Shown here: positions 33,429 through 42,586 of the stretch, in pieces
How the letters are laid out: each line of letters starts with the position of its first letter
Numbering within the stretch: the first letter of the stretch is position 1
Position numbers and translations under genes: made by a program
Notes under the pieces: model-generated
Told to the model about the DNA's origin: nothing
Database searches by the model: none
Seen by the model: only the letters and a program-made list of their open reading frames with translations
NCBI GenBank assembly: GCA_002838815.1
Contig: LQGW01000055.1
Coordinates: 47,177 to 111,176, forward strand
From: Clostridiaceae bacterium JG1575
GTDB taxonomy: Bacteria > Bacillota > Clostridia > Clostridiales > Clostridiaceae
Direction of reading: 5' to 3'
Length of the DNA stretch: 64,000 nucleotides

Positions 33429-34412
33429 TTAAAGCTCAAGCATCTGCCCGAGGCCCTTTTCACGAGCCGCCTCGTAGAGGTCCTTGGCGCATACCACGTC
33501 GAAGAGGGCGTTGCCCGTGCTCTCAAAAAAGGTGATCTCCTCCTTAGACCTGCGCCCGGGTGCTTTGTGCGCCAAGAGGGCGCCCAGCTCTCCCGTAATC
33601 TGTTCCAAGGCAAAGGTGCCTTGGGCTAAGGGCTTTTGAAAATCTCCAGATTCTTCAATGGCGTCCTTTGTGTCCACATAGATCAATGCCGCCCGCTGCA
33701 AGAGCTCCACAGGGATTTCACTCATTTCCTTAGTATACGATCCAATGCCGTTGACGTGGCAGCCCGGCGACAAGAGTGCTGCATCAAACACTGGTTGACG
33801 GGACGTCGTAACGGTCGTGACGATATCCGCTTTGCTAAGGATCGCCGAGAGATCCTCAACGGCCCTCACCGAAAGGTTCAACGTTTCGCTCATGGCCTGA
33901 GCAAAGGCCTCAGCCCGTCTTGGGTCCAGATCATACACCCAGACTTTTTCCAAAGACCGAACCAAAGAGACCGCAAGGAGCTGGCTTTCGGCCTGGCCCC
34001 CCACACCGATGAGGAGCATGGTGCGGGCCTCTTTTCGAGCCAAAGCGTCCGTCGCCACGCCCGCAAGGGCCCCGGTGCGCCAGCGCGTCAAGGCGGTGCC
34101 GTCCAGCAAGGCCAACACCTCTCCCGTCTCTTCATTCAATAAGAGCATCACGGAGGGGACGCCGGGCAACCCTTTTTCCGGATTTTTGGGAAACACCGAA
34201 ACAATCTTTACCCCCAGGGCTCTGGAGGCTTTGGCATAGCCCGGCATCAACAGCGTTTGGCCGTCTTCTTGAGGGATGTTTACCCTCAGACGCTGAGGAA
34301 CCTCCCCCTTGCCTTCGGCGGATTCGATCAAGGCCTTGCGCATGGACGCAAGAATTCCCTCAAAGGGCATCGCCTCTTGCATGTCGCGTTCATTCAAAGT
34401 GAGAATCTTCAT
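33429..34412 (-). CDS. Ornithine cyclodeaminase/mu-crystallin family enzyme
   Basis: 327 residues with the OCD signature: LLMPGYAKASRALGVKIVSVFP, LMDGT-like LLDGTALTRWRTGAL and the NAD fold MLLIGVGGQAESQLLAV. Members include ornithine cyclodeaminase, alanine dehydrogenase, pyrroline-2-carboxylate reductase (LhpI) and the SbnB oxidase. It follows the cysteine-synthase-like gene by 53 bases, with AAGGAGG before the ATG. Whether it makes proline from pyrroline-2-carboxylate or takes part in a diaminopropionate-type route is open. Confidence 0.85.
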   Translation of the reverse strand: MKILTLNERDMQEAMPFEGILASMRKALIESAEGKGEVPQRLRVNIPQEDGQTLLMPGYAKASRALGVKIVSVFPKNPEKGLPGVPSVMLLLNEETGEVLALLDGTALTRWRTGALAGVATDALARKEARTMLLIGVGGQAESQLLAVSLVRSLEKVWVYDLDPRRAEAFAQAMSETLNLSVRAVEDLSAILSKADIVTTVTTSRQPVFDAALLSPGCHVNGIGSYTKEMSEIPVELLQRAALIYVDTKDAIEESGDFQKPLAQGTFALEQITGELGALLAHKAPGRRSKEEITFFESTGNALFDVVCAKDLYEAAREKGLGQMLEL

Positions 34413-34465
34413 AGGTTTTCCTCCTTAACGGATGATTCGCTCTGGGTTTTTTAATCGTCTTGCCC

Positions 34466-35518
34466 CTAGGATTCCAGATCCCCACAGGGGCGCTCCAGGG
34501 GATTGGCTCGATGGGGGCGTTCCACCACGGTGACGCCAGTAATTTCAATGTCTTTTGAAAGGAAATGCTCCTTCACGGGCTCGTCGCGCATCAAATCGGT
34601 GGAAAGGTATTTTTTGTTGTCGTCGGCGAAGACCGTCACCACCGTCCCCTCAAAGTTTCGCGCCGCTAAAATCTTCACGGCGCCGATGAAGTTTGCGCCC
34701 GAGGAGATGCCCACGCCAATCCCCGTACGGGCGAGCTTTTGGGCCATTAAAATGGCGTCTCCGTCGTCCGCATCCACAATGGACGCCAATTGATCCAGGC
34801 GGACAATTTCAGGAATAAAGTCATCAGAAATTCCCTGAATGCGGTGGGTGCCCACCTTATGGCCCCTCTTTAAGGTGGGGGAATTTTGCGGTTCCAAAGG
34901 GTGAATCCTCACTTTGGGCCAAACCGCGCGCAGGGCTTGCCCCACCCCCATGATGGTGCCGCCGGTGCCCACGCCGGCGACAAAGGCGTCGGCGCGAAGG
35001 CCAAGGCATTGCAGCTGCTCAATGATCTCCGGTCCTGTGGTAAGAGCATGGGCTTCTGGATTGTCTCGATTGGCGAACTGATGCGGCAAAAAGACCCCTT
35101 CCTGCGCCCCCAAGGCATCGGCTTGGGCAATGGAGCCCAAAAAGCCGCCCGCCTCTCGGGAGACTAGGTGGATGTCGGCCCCAAAGGAGCGGATCAACGC
35201 CTTTCGTTCTTCACTCATCCAATCGGGCATGAAAATCGACACGTGAAGCCCCATGGCGGCGCCCACCGCAGCAAAGGAAATACCGGTGTTGCCGCTGGTG
35301 GCCTCGGCAATGCGCATCCCCTCGTGGATCCGTCCGTCACAGAACCCTTTCTTCAAGATGTGATAAGCCATGCGATCCTTGATGGATCCCGTTAAATTAA
35401 ACTGCTCCGCCTTGGCGAATAGGTGCCCCGGTACTCCCTGATAAGTAAAATCGATGCGATACAGGGGCGTATTGCCGATGACGGCCCCAAGTTTTTTATA
35501 GACTGTTGCGTTTTTCAT
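34466..35518 (-). CDS. PLP-dependent cysteine-synthase-like enzyme
   Basis: 350 residues, fold type II PLP enzyme. The lysine motif is [16 protein letters not shown], the substrate loop [14 protein letters not shown] and the phosphate loop [12 protein letters not shown]. The order, then OCD, resembles SbnA-SbnB, where a cysteine-synthase-like enzyme joins O-phosphoserine to glutamate. Plain cysteine synthase or cystathionine beta-synthase activity is an alternative. The tail after residue 300 ([19 protein letters not shown]) is longer than in CysK. AGGAGG precedes the ATG. Confidence 0.8.
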   Translation of the reverse strand: MKNATVYKKLGAVIGNTPLYRIDFTYQGVPGHLFAKAEQFNLTGSIKDRMAYHILKKGFCDGRIHEGMRIAEATSGNTGISFAAVGAAMGLHVSIFMPDWMSEERKALIRSFGADIHLVSREAGGFLGSIAQADALGAQEGVFLPHQFANRDNPEAHALTTGPEIIEQLQCLGLRADAFVAGVGTGGTIMGVGQALRAVWPKVRIHPLEPQNSPTLKRGHKVGTHRIQGISDDFIPEIVRLDQLASIVDADDGDAILMAQKLARTGIGVGISSGANFIGAVKILAARNFEGTVVTVFADDNKKYLSTDLMRDEPVKEHFLSKDIEITGVTVVERPHRANPLERPCGDLES

Positions 35519-35595
35519 AGGTCCTCCTATTGGGTCGTTGTGTTCTAGAGAAGATCCTCTTGGTGAGGGACTCCATCTTCTCGGAACCCCCTTTC

Positions 35596-35624
35596 ATTAT
35601 ACGGGAGGACAACGCATCCTCCAA
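35596..35624 (-). promoter_or_regulatory. Sigma-A promoter of the cysK-like/ocd operon
   Basis: On the minus strand TTGGAG and TATAAT are 17 bases apart, about 80 bases before the start at 35518. The -35 is covered by the palindrome at 35610-35631. Confidence 0.6.
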
Positions 35625-35631
35625 TGCGTTG
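35610..35631. promoter_or_regulatory. Palindrome over the -35 box, probable operator
   Basis: CAACGCAT-CCTCCA-ATGCGTTG, perfect 8-base arms with a 6-base centre. It covers the -35 of the cysK-like/ocd promoter, as a repressor site would. No regulator gene lies beside it. Confidence 0.5.
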
Positions 35632-35717
35632 CAAACGTTTATTCAAAGAAAGTTGATGGGGTTAATCGGATATAGATCGCAGAGAGGCCTTCTCCCGTCT
35701 GAATGGAACACCCCACT

Positions 35718-35769
35718 AAAAAAAGAACTCCCCAAGGCGTCGGGCGGCCCGAACGCCAGTAAGGAGTTC
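35718..35769 (-). terminator. Terminator after glycerate kinase
   Basis: GAACTCC/GGAGTTC outer stem with inner GGCGT/ACGCC pairing, and a run of seven T on the minus strand. Confidence 0.8.
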
Positions 35770-35781
35770 CTTTCCACGTTA

Positions 35782-37011
35782 TTAACGGCCCACCAAGAGG
35801 ACGCAGACGTCGTTGACGTTGGTGCCCGTGGGCCCGGTGCGAATCAAGGCCTCGACCTGATCCAAGGCATGGTAGGCATCATTGTCCGCTAAAACCTTAG
35901 GGATGCTAAGACCCAAACTTGCCAGCTGCTCCTTAGTGGAGCCTGTGACGATGCCCCCCGCCGCATCGGTTGGCCCATCGGTGCCGTCTGAGCCCAAGCT
36001 AAAGACCAAGAGGTCCTCGGACCCGGCGATGCCCTCAGCGGCCGCAAGGGCAAGCTCTTGATTGCGCCCCCCCAGTCCCTGCCCCTTCACGTGAACGATG
36101 CATTCGCCCCCCGCGATGAAGGCTTTTTTCCCATAGCCTTGATGGCTTTGGCCGATGGAGGCCAAGACGCGGCCCACTTCGCGAGCCTCAGCGTTGAGCC
36201 GATCCGTCAAAAAGATCGGAGCATAGCCCAGCTTAAGGGCCTCGGCGGCGGCGGCCTCGCAAAGGATGCGCACGCTGCCGATGATGCTATTGTCCACATT
36301 GTCTACGGCTTTTGGGGTCTCCTGGAGCAGCGCCTCCTGAGCGTTCTTAGAGAGCGTCAAGCCGTAGCGCTGGACGATCTCCAAGGCCTGCTCCGAGGTT
36401 GAGGAGTCCGCGGCCGCGGGGCCTGAGGCGATCATATCCAAGGGATCCCCGATGATGTCCGAGAGGATTACGGCGTGTACGACGGCGGGGGCGCAGTGGG
36501 CGGCAAACCGCCCCCCCTTGACGCGGGAAAACCGCTTGCGAAGAGTGTTGATCTCTACGATATCCGCGCCGGATTTCAAAAGCGCCTCGGTGATGGCAAA
36601 AAGTTCCTCTGGCGGAATGCACGGCGCTTCAAAAAGCGCTGAGCCGCCTCCGGAGACCAAAAAGAGCACATGGTCCTCGGGCTTTAACTTTGCGAAGAGG
36701 TCCATGGCTTCATTCGTTGCCCGAAACGAAGCCTCGTCGGGCACGGGATGAGCCGCTTCCCGGATGCGGATTCTTGGAAGGGGTCCTTGCGCATGGTCGT
36801 ATTTGGTGATGACGATGCCCTCATCGAGTCGATCCCCCAATGCCTCCGAAGCGGCGTAGGCCATGGTCCAGGCCGCTTTTCCAATGGCTAATAGCAAGAG
36901 CCGACCGCCTTGAAGATCCATGGAGGAGAGGGCGCTTTTCACCGCTTCCTTTGGGTCCGCAGCGGCCAGACAGGCGTTAATGATGCGTTGGGCATCGTTT
37001 TTTTGTCCCAT
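35782..37011 (-). CDS. Glycerate 2-kinase (MOFRL family)
   Basis: 409 residues. The nucleotide-site region is LLLLAIGKAAWTMAYAA, the family motif FLVSGGGSALFEAP follows, and the MOFRL-type end FIAGGECIVHVKGQGLGGRNQELAL with SLGSDGTDGPTDAAGGIV is complete. It makes 2-phosphoglycerate from glycerate and ATP. It begins 9 bases after the gntP stop, so the pair forms a transport-and-phosphorylation operon. A GGGGG site precedes the ATG. Confidence 0.9.
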   Translation of the reverse strand: MGQKNDAQRIINACLAAADPKEAVKSALSSMDLQGGRLLLLAIGKAAWTMAYAASEALGDRLDEGIVITKYDHAQGPLPRIRIREAAHPVPDEASFRATNEAMDLFAKLKPEDHVLFLVSGGGSALFEAPCIPPEELFAITEALLKSGADIVEINTLRKRFSRVKGGRFAAHCAPAVVHAVILSDIIGDPLDMIASGPAAADSSTSEQALEIVQRYGLTLSKNAQEALLQETPKAVDNVDNSIIGSVRILCEAAAAEALKLGYAPIFLTDRLNAEAREVGRVLASIGQSHQGYGKKAFIAGGECIVHVKGQGLGGRNQELALAAAEGIAGSEDLLVFSLGSDGTDGPTDAAGGIVTGSTKEQLASLGLSIPKVLADNDAYHALDQVEALIRTGPTGTNVNDVCVLLVGR

Positions 37012-37020
37012 GAATGCCCC

Positions 37021-38412
37021 CTAGAGGAACAAGGAGAGCAAGAAGACGCCCGCCATGGAGCAAAGCCCCGCCACGAGGGTCGCCATGGTTTGGGTTTTGT
37101 AGCCTTGCTCCGGGGTCATTTCCCCAAAGTTGGTCACCACCCAGAAATAGGAATCATTGGCGTGAGACACCGTCATGGCGCCTGCCCCGATGGCCATGAC
37201 CACGAGGGCTGCCTGGGGAGCGGTGACAAACCCAAGGGCCGGCAAAAGCGGCGCTAGGATGCCCGCCGTGGTGGTAATGGCTACGGTGGAGGATCCTTGC
37301 GCGGTCTTTAAGATGGCCGCAAGAATGAAGGGGAAGAAGATGCCGACGCTTTGGAAGACCGAAGCATTGGCCTTGATGAAGGACACAAGACTCGTGGAGG
37401 CAATGACTTTTCCCAAAACCCCGCCGGCGGCGGTGATGAATAAAATCGGGCCCACGGTTTTGAGCGTTTCGTTGGTGATTTCATAAAGACGACTCATGTC
37501 CGATCGAGACAACAGCAAGGCAATGCCAAAGAGCACGCCCACGGCCAAGGCCACGATGGGGGTCCCAAGAAAAGCGAAGGCAGTGCGCAAAGGACCCGTC
37601 CACTTCAAGATCGATGCGACGTTGGAGAGGGCCATGAGCAAAATGGGAACCACAATAGGCGCAAGGCTCATCCAGCCTGAGGGCAGTTTGCCATAGGAAG
37701 CAACCAGCTCCTCATAGGTTTGCACGGTGGCTCCCTCTAAGAGTTCATCGTCGGCCGCCTTCTCCTTTTTACCCATGTATTTGGCAAAAAAGTAGGCGCC
37801 GATGAGGGCGGGGATGGACACCAAGGCGCCAAAGCCCATGACCAGAAGAATATTCTCTCCAACCCCCAAGGTGTTGGCCGCAGCGATGGGCCCTGGGGTG
37901 GGCGGAATAAAGACATGGGAGGTGTAGAGCCCAATGGATAGGCAAAGGGTCATGGCGACGCTGGAGGTCCGGGTGCGCCGCACAAGAGCCGAGCGAATGG
38001 GGTTTAGGATGACAAAGCCCGAATCACAAAAAACGGGGATGGACACCACCCAACCCATAAGCTCCATGGCCAGTTCGGGCTTCTTCTCGCCCACCAGGCG
38101 CACCACCATATCCGAGAGCTTCAAGGCGCCGCCGGTTTTTTCCAAAAGGGAGCCGATGAGCGCGCCGAAGATGATGACAATACCGATGCTGGTGAAGGTG
38201 CCCGAGAACCCTTGGCCGATGACGCTGGCAATGCCCGAGACCTTTGTGCCGTCAGCGGCCGTTTGATCCACAAAGGGGATGCCGCCGATGAGGCCAAGGA
38301 CCATGGACACCAAAAGGATGGAGAGGAAGGGGTGGATCTTGGCTTTGGAAATCAGCCAGATCATGACGACGATGGCGAGGACGAAGACGAGTAAAAAAGG
38401 AATGCCGGTCAT
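37021..38412 (-). CDS. gntP: GntP-family permease (gluconate/glycerate-type)
   Basis: 463 residues with about 12 membrane helices. Family marks: the conserved SIPVFCDSGFVILNP, TPGPIAAANTLGV and ILKTAQGSSTVAITT. GntP-family permeases take up gluconate and related hydroxy acids with protons. With glycerate 2-kinase directly downstream, glycerate is the best guess for substrate. TGGAGGT precedes the ATG. It is the first gene of a two-gene operon; its leader carries a TATAAT-type -10 at about 38460. Confidence 0.85.
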   Translation of the reverse strand: MTGIPFLLVFVLAIVVMIWLISKAKIHPFLSILLVSMVLGLIGGIPFVDQTAADGTKVSGIASVIGQGFSGTFTSIGIVIIFGALIGSLLEKTGGALKLSDMVVRLVGEKKPELAMELMGWVVSIPVFCDSGFVILNPIRSALVRRTRTSSVAMTLCLSIGLYTSHVFIPPTPGPIAAANTLGVGENILLVMGFGALVSIPALIGAYFFAKYMGKKEKAADDELLEGATVQTYEELVASYGKLPSGWMSLAPIVVPILLMALSNVASILKWTGPLRTAFAFLGTPIVALAVGVLFGIALLLSRSDMSRLYEITNETLKTVGPILFITAAGGVLGKVIASTSLVSFIKANASVFQSVGIFFPFILAAILKTAQGSSTVAITTTAGILAPLLPALGFVTAPQAALVVMAIGAGAMTVSHANDSYFWVVTNFGEMTPEQGYKTQTMATLVAGLCSMAGVFLLSLFL

Positions 38413-38647
38413 AATAGAACCTCCAGATATGAAGTTGGATCCCCAAAGGGGCTCCTCCCCAACATTATACGACTAAAACCGCTCTCATTTCGACGATTTT
38501 CATGCAGTTGCCCCAAAAGAACCCCTACATCCGAAATACCCCATAACCCCATGGCCCATTTCTTACTCTTTTTGCCAAGGAGCTCCTCATGCCTTGGGTC
38601 GTCCCCGGGGATGCGTCTTCTCCCATCTTCAGCGGGTTTTCCAACAT

Positions 38648-38692
38648 TTTTTAAAGAAACGCCCCTTCCTCCGAAAAAGGAGGAAGGGGCGT
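38648..38692 (-). terminator. Terminator after the YkvI-like gene
   Basis: 14-base-pair perfect stem ACGCCCCTTCCTCC / GGAGGAAGGGGCGT and, on the minus strand, a T-rich tract (TTTCTTTAAAAAA). Confidence 0.8.
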
Positions 38693-38723
38693 CGAGGAAA
38701 GGGGCTCACGCCCAGATCTTTTC

Positions 38724-39875
38724 TTAGAGGGGACGGCCCAGTTTTTCTTTGGAGGAGGGCTTTAGGAATCCGCCGTAGCGAACAAAGTGAACCACCATAA
38801 GGATGAGCAGCAAAATGCCCACATAGCCGTTGATCCCATAAAGGATGTTGATGAGCTGCGGGAATTCGACGAAAAGGCCAATGATGCCTCCGGCGATGCC
38901 CAGCCCCAAAACCAGAATCCGAAACCGCGGGGTTCCCTCTTTGGCAAACCGCGCGCAAGGGTTCCAAAGCAGCGGAACGGCGGTGGTGAAAATGCCGATG
39001 AACATCATGAGGGAATATAAATTTCCAAACAAGGGATGAATTTCATTGGCAAGAATCAATGAGGGAATATCCGCACCGGCCACGGCGGGCACTTTGCTCA
39101 TGAGGGCAAGGGTCAATAGGATGACCGCCACGGAGAACGCCAATGCGCCGGTCAAAGACCCCCAGCGGCTCTCCTTTTGTCCTTTGCAGGTGCGCCCGGT
39201 CTCCGCCAAAAAGGCCGCAAGCCAGAGCATGCAAAAGCCCACGTAGGAAAGAGTCGCCATAAACCAGTTCACCGAGACCCGCTTGATGGTGCCCGAAGCC
39301 ACAAGACCCGGGATCAGCGCTTGATTGGTCGGTATCTGCCCTGCGTACTTTGAAAGGACGATGAGGGCGAGGATCAGGCAGACGGTGATGACCACGGGCA
39401 TGATGGTCCCGATAATGTTGATGAACTTCTTCAAGCCCAACAGGACGCACAGGATCGAGGCCGCCATCATGAGGCCGCCCCCCGCCAGACGGGGCAGCCC
39501 GTATTGCTGGGCGCCTGTAGCAGCGGCTCCGCTGATCATGATGATGTAGGACATATAAACAAAGATGTTGGAGAAGACGTCATAGAACTTGCCCAGGTAG
39601 GGTCCGCAATAGTAGCCGTAAATTTCTGAGCCGCGCTCGAATTGTTCTGCATTGCCCACGGAGGTAAAGCTCATGCCCACAAAGGCCAAAAGAACTAAGC
39701 AGGCGATGGCGCCGAGGATGCCAGCGTAGCCGTAACTGACAAAATACTGCATGATTTCCTGTCCGGTAGCAAAGCCGGAACCGATGAGAAGCCCCACAAA
39801 AGCGCCGGCCAAGACGATGACCCGGCCCGCAGAGACCTTCTCCTGAACGAAACGTTGATTGGTTGATTGTGCCAT
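38724..39875 (-). CDS. YkvI-type membrane transporter
   Basis: 383 residues and about ten membrane helices. The start IVLAGAFVGLLIGSGFATGQEIMQYF has the small-residue, unwound-helix look of LeuT/APC-fold transporters, and VGMSFTSVGN and NWFMATLSYVGFCML fit YkvI-family proteins. The substrate is not known; since it follows the grd genes after 103 bases, it may import or export the amino acid or amine reduced there. GCAGGAGG precedes the ATG. A hairpin at 39921-39959 separates it from grdB-like, so expression may be partly uncoupled. Confidence 0.7.
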   Translation of the reverse strand: MAQSTNQRFVQEKVSAGRVIVLAGAFVGLLIGSGFATGQEIMQYFVSYGYAGILGAIACLVLLAFVGMSFTSVGNAEQFERGSEIYGYYCGPYLGKFYDVFSNIFVYMSYIIMISGAAATGAQQYGLPRLAGGGLMMAASILCVLLGLKKFINIIGTIMPVVITVCLILALIVLSKYAGQIPTNQALIPGLVASGTIKRVSVNWFMATLSYVGFCMLWLAAFLAETGRTCKGQKESRWGSLTGALAFSVAVILLTLALMSKVPAVAGADIPSLILANEIHPLFGNLYSLMMFIGIFTTAVPLLWNPCARFAKEGTPRFRILVLGLGIAGGIIGLFVEFPQLINILYGINGYVGILLLILMVVHFVRYGGFLKPSSKEKLGRPL

Positions 39876-39920
39876 AGCAGCCTCCTGCGTTGAGGAATGA
39901 TTTCCTTTGCTTTGGTCGAA

Positions 39921-39959
39921 GGGGGCCCTCTTCTTTAGGATCCAAAGAGGACGACCCCC
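39921..39959 (-). terminator. Intercistronic hairpin, possible weak terminator
   Basis: GGGGGCCCTCTTCTTT pairs imperfectly with AAAGAGGACGACCCCC, 20 bases after the grdB-like stop. Only short T tracts follow on the minus strand, so it may be a processing or attenuation site. Confidence 0.5.
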
Positions 39960-39978
39960 GTTGATCGAACCGTGTTCT

Positions 39979-41277
39979 TTAGAAGACCGTGACGCCGTCG
40001 ACGTCTTTGCCCAGGGCCTCCACCGCCCGCTCCACCAAGCCCATGCGCAACTTTTCTTCAGCAGCGCGTTCTAAGCTTGGGTTGCCGGTGGGGTGAGGAA
40101 TGGCCACGGTGGGGACAATTCGGTTCGCCCCGACCGATTGGGAAATCGTGATGATCGTCGCCATATGAACAATGGGAATGCCATAGCGCTCAATCTCTTT
40201 AACCATCGTTGCACCGCAACGCGTGCAGGTGCCTCACGTGCTGGTTAAAATGACGCCGTCCACTCCTGCTTCCTTGAGCTCTTTGCCGATTTCCTTCCCG
40301 AAGCGGATGGAGTTGCCAACGGCCGTTCCGGTTCCCGTGGTGGTGTAAAACCAATCATAAACCTTGCCGATGCGGCCTTCCTTTTCCAGCTTGCGCAGAG
40401 CATCCAAGGGAACCACGCGGTCGGGGGATTCGTTAGCGTAGACCGGGTCGTAGCCGCCGTGGATGGTACAAAATTGTTCCACCATATCTTCTTGACCGTT
40501 GATGTTGTATTTTCCCCATTTCTGAGCCGAGGCCGATTGAATTCGATCGGGGTTGCCGTGGGGCACGATGCCGCCGGAGGTGACCAGGGCGATGGTCGCC
40601 TTGGAAAGATCCGCAATGGCCTTCGCAGGGGTTACATGATCGAAGGTGGGCATGGGCAGTTCCGTCTCGTAGTCCTTGCCCTGAAGGCGTTTTAGGAGCA
40701 TGTCCATGGCTCGCTGAGCTCCAATCTTGTCGGAGAATTCCGTGATGCGCTTGCCTTGCTTGAAATAGCCATCCGCCTCGGGCGTGACGCGCTCCCCTTG
40801 CAAGAGCTTTTGGGCTAGAGCGGCCATGGCAGGCAGGGCCTTACGCATATCTGCTGCGCTGTTTCCCGTGGGAACGGTATACGCTTTCTGCCGAGTAATT
40901 TCCAAGCCGGGGTTTTCTTCGAACATCCCAGAAACCACCGGCACGCTGAAGTGATCCGCCACATACTCCGCCACTGCGGCAGAAGCCATGCCGTACCGAC
41001 CGGCGTTGAAGGAGGGGCCCACCACCACAAGATCCGGCTGGACCTCTTCCATGGCTTTTTGGAATTGGGCCAAAGCCTCTTCCGGGTGTTCGTTAATATA
41101 GTTGTCGCCACAGATAAAGGTTTCCAGGACCTTAGCGCAACCCCCCAGCTCTTGATTAAAAGCCATAGCGGGGCCAATGGCGCCTTCTTTTCGTAAGGGA
41201 GCCGTATCGGCCTTTTCTTCGCCGCCAATCTGCCCGAAAAACTGATTGACGTAATATAGTACTTTACGTTCTTCCAT
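39979..41277 (-). CDS. GrdB/GrdF/GrdH-like selenoprotein of glycine/sarcosine/betaine reductase (Sec at UGA)
   Basis: 432 residues if the in-frame TGA at 40234-40236 is read as selenocysteine (residue 348). The context S-T-U-GTCTRCGATMVKEIE is the active-site motif of the gamma/component B subunits, and the same frame stays open to 39979. A SECIS-like hairpin begins just after the TGA. The protein carries substrate-specific activity of component B and, with the pyruvoyl subunit upstream, makes the carboxymethylated selenoprotein intermediate passed to GrdA. Glycine, sarcosine or betaine cannot be told apart by eye, so no symbol is given. It starts 9 bases after grdE, with AGGAGG before the ATG. 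Confidence 0.9.
40211..40236 (-). promoter_or_regulatory. Bacterial SECIS-like hairpin with the UGA codon
   Basis: Downstream of the TGA on the minus strand, GCACC pairs with GGTGC and GCA with TGC, with a bulged T between them and a 5-base loop CGCGT. A bulged U plus a loop with G/U is what SelB-type SECIS elements show. Confidence 0.7.
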
Positions 41278-41286
41278 GGTCGCCTC

Positions 41287-42573
41287 CTAATATTCCCTGA
41301 CGCGCAGATTGTGGTAGCCGATCTCGGAGGTGGATCCGATGATGGCGTTGAGCTCACACTTAATTTCTCCCGTGGCTTCATCGTAGCTTCCGGCCCAACC
41401 ACCGGCAAGATTGGCGATGGCTTCGGGAGCTCCTAAAATGGTTTCCGCCTTGGGCAGCGTCACCACATGGGAGACATTGCCGGTGCTAACGACGGCCCGC
41501 GCTTCGGGCTTCGTGTCGGCCAAGGGCTGGCTGGCACCGTCCCATCCGGAGCATTCGTCGGTGATGAGCACTGCTTTAATGCCCTTTTTCTCCAGGCGTT
41601 CGGCAATCATCACGAGGTCGGAATCTGGGTTGCCGTAGCCTTCCTCAGAGACAATGACTCCTTGAGCGCCCAGCATCTGACAGAGCTTGGCGGTAAAGTC
41701 GCAGGAGCGGAACTTGCCTTCGAGGGTTGTAAGCTCCGGCACCATAACCGCCCCTAGGAAGTTGATCTGTTTGCCGTGTTTTTTGAGCAGCTCCAAGATC
41801 ACGGAGTTGTTTTGATGCTGATAGGTGGTGATTTTATCGCAGGCCGCCACACAGTTCCCCGAGACCACGGCCCCGTCGATTTCCTCCAAGGGATGCAAAA
41901 GAGTCGGAAGCAGTTGCTTGGCATCCACGCCATAGATGTAGGAATCATGGAGCAGACCCTGGGTGATGAGCATCTCGCAATAGACGACTCTTGGCAGGTC
42001 CGGATATTTGGCCGTTTCTTCGACGATGGAGCCCATCTCAAAGGTTTCCACGGCATCCACGGGAGCCTCCTTAGCCAACGTTCCCAAGTATTCCGCCGTC
42101 TTTAGCCCGGCAAGGCGTACGGCTTTTTCATGTTCATGAGGCTTTAGTCCTTCAGAGACGGTGAGATCCACCACCACGTTGAGCGTTTTGGAGAACGGGG
42201 TCCATTTGGCGCCCTCGCCCCACATGTCGATGATGCCTTCTTGGAACCCGACAATATCACCGATGGTGACAACGGCCACGCCGTCGAGCACCTGGTATGC
42301 GCCTTCGCCCAGGGGTCCCGTCTGGGTCGTCACCCCGGCAAATCCGGGCACGCCCTCCACTTTCACTCGAGGCTCGATCACATCCTTCACCGGAATGATG
42401 CGAATGGGTTCGCCGGGTTTGGCCAGGTCCACCTTCGCGGTTTCAATGTTTTCGAGGCCTTCAATGAAGTCCTCCAACTCCTTTTGGTTGATGGTGAGCA
42501 CCGCATCCTGAATGCCGTGATGATCGCCAAAAACCACGTCGTTGATTTTCACCTTGCGTCGTTCAAGCTTCAA
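41287..42573 (-). CDS. GrdE-like pyruvoyl subunit of glycine/sarcosine/betaine reductase component B
   Basis: 428 residues. Pro-protein cleaved between Asn240 and Cys241 in SGNCVAACDKITTYQ to give alpha and beta chains, the Cys becoming the pyruvoyl cofactor that forms a Schiff base with the substrate amine. VGFQEGIIDMWGEGAKWTPF and the C-terminal NAIIGSTSEIGYHNLRVRE fit the family. The start is a TTG at 42573, with AGGAGG nine bases upstream. It could be the GrdE, GrdG or GrdI type, so no symbol is given. Coupled with grdB-like downstream. Confidence 0.9.
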   Translation of the reverse strand: MKLERRKVKINDVVFGDHHGIQDAVLTINQKELEDFIEGLENIETAKVDLAKPGEPIRIIPVKDVIEPRVKVEGVPGFAGVTTQTGPLGEGAYQVLDGVAVVTIGDIVGFQEGIIDMWGEGAKWTPFSKTLNVVVDLTVSEGLKPHEHEKAVRLAGLKTAEYLGTLAKEAPVDAVETFEMGSIVEETAKYPDLPRVVYCEMLITQGLLHDSYIYGVDAKQLLPTLLHPLEEIDGAVVSGNCVAACDKITTYQHQNNSVILELLKKHGKQINFLGAVMVPELTTLEGKFRSCDFTAKLCQMLGAQGVIVSEEGYGNPDSDLVMIAERLEKKGIKAVLITDECSGWDGASQPLADTKPEARAVVSTGNVSHVVTLPKAETILGAPEAIANLAGGWAGSYDEATGEIKCELNAIIGSTSEIGYHNLRVREY

Positions 42574-42586
42574 ATCTTACGTCCTC

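Noticed and set aside
40234..40236. TGA in the grdB-like gene read as a premature stop or frameshift
   Set aside because: Frame, family motif and SECIS-like hairpin all agree with selenocysteine.
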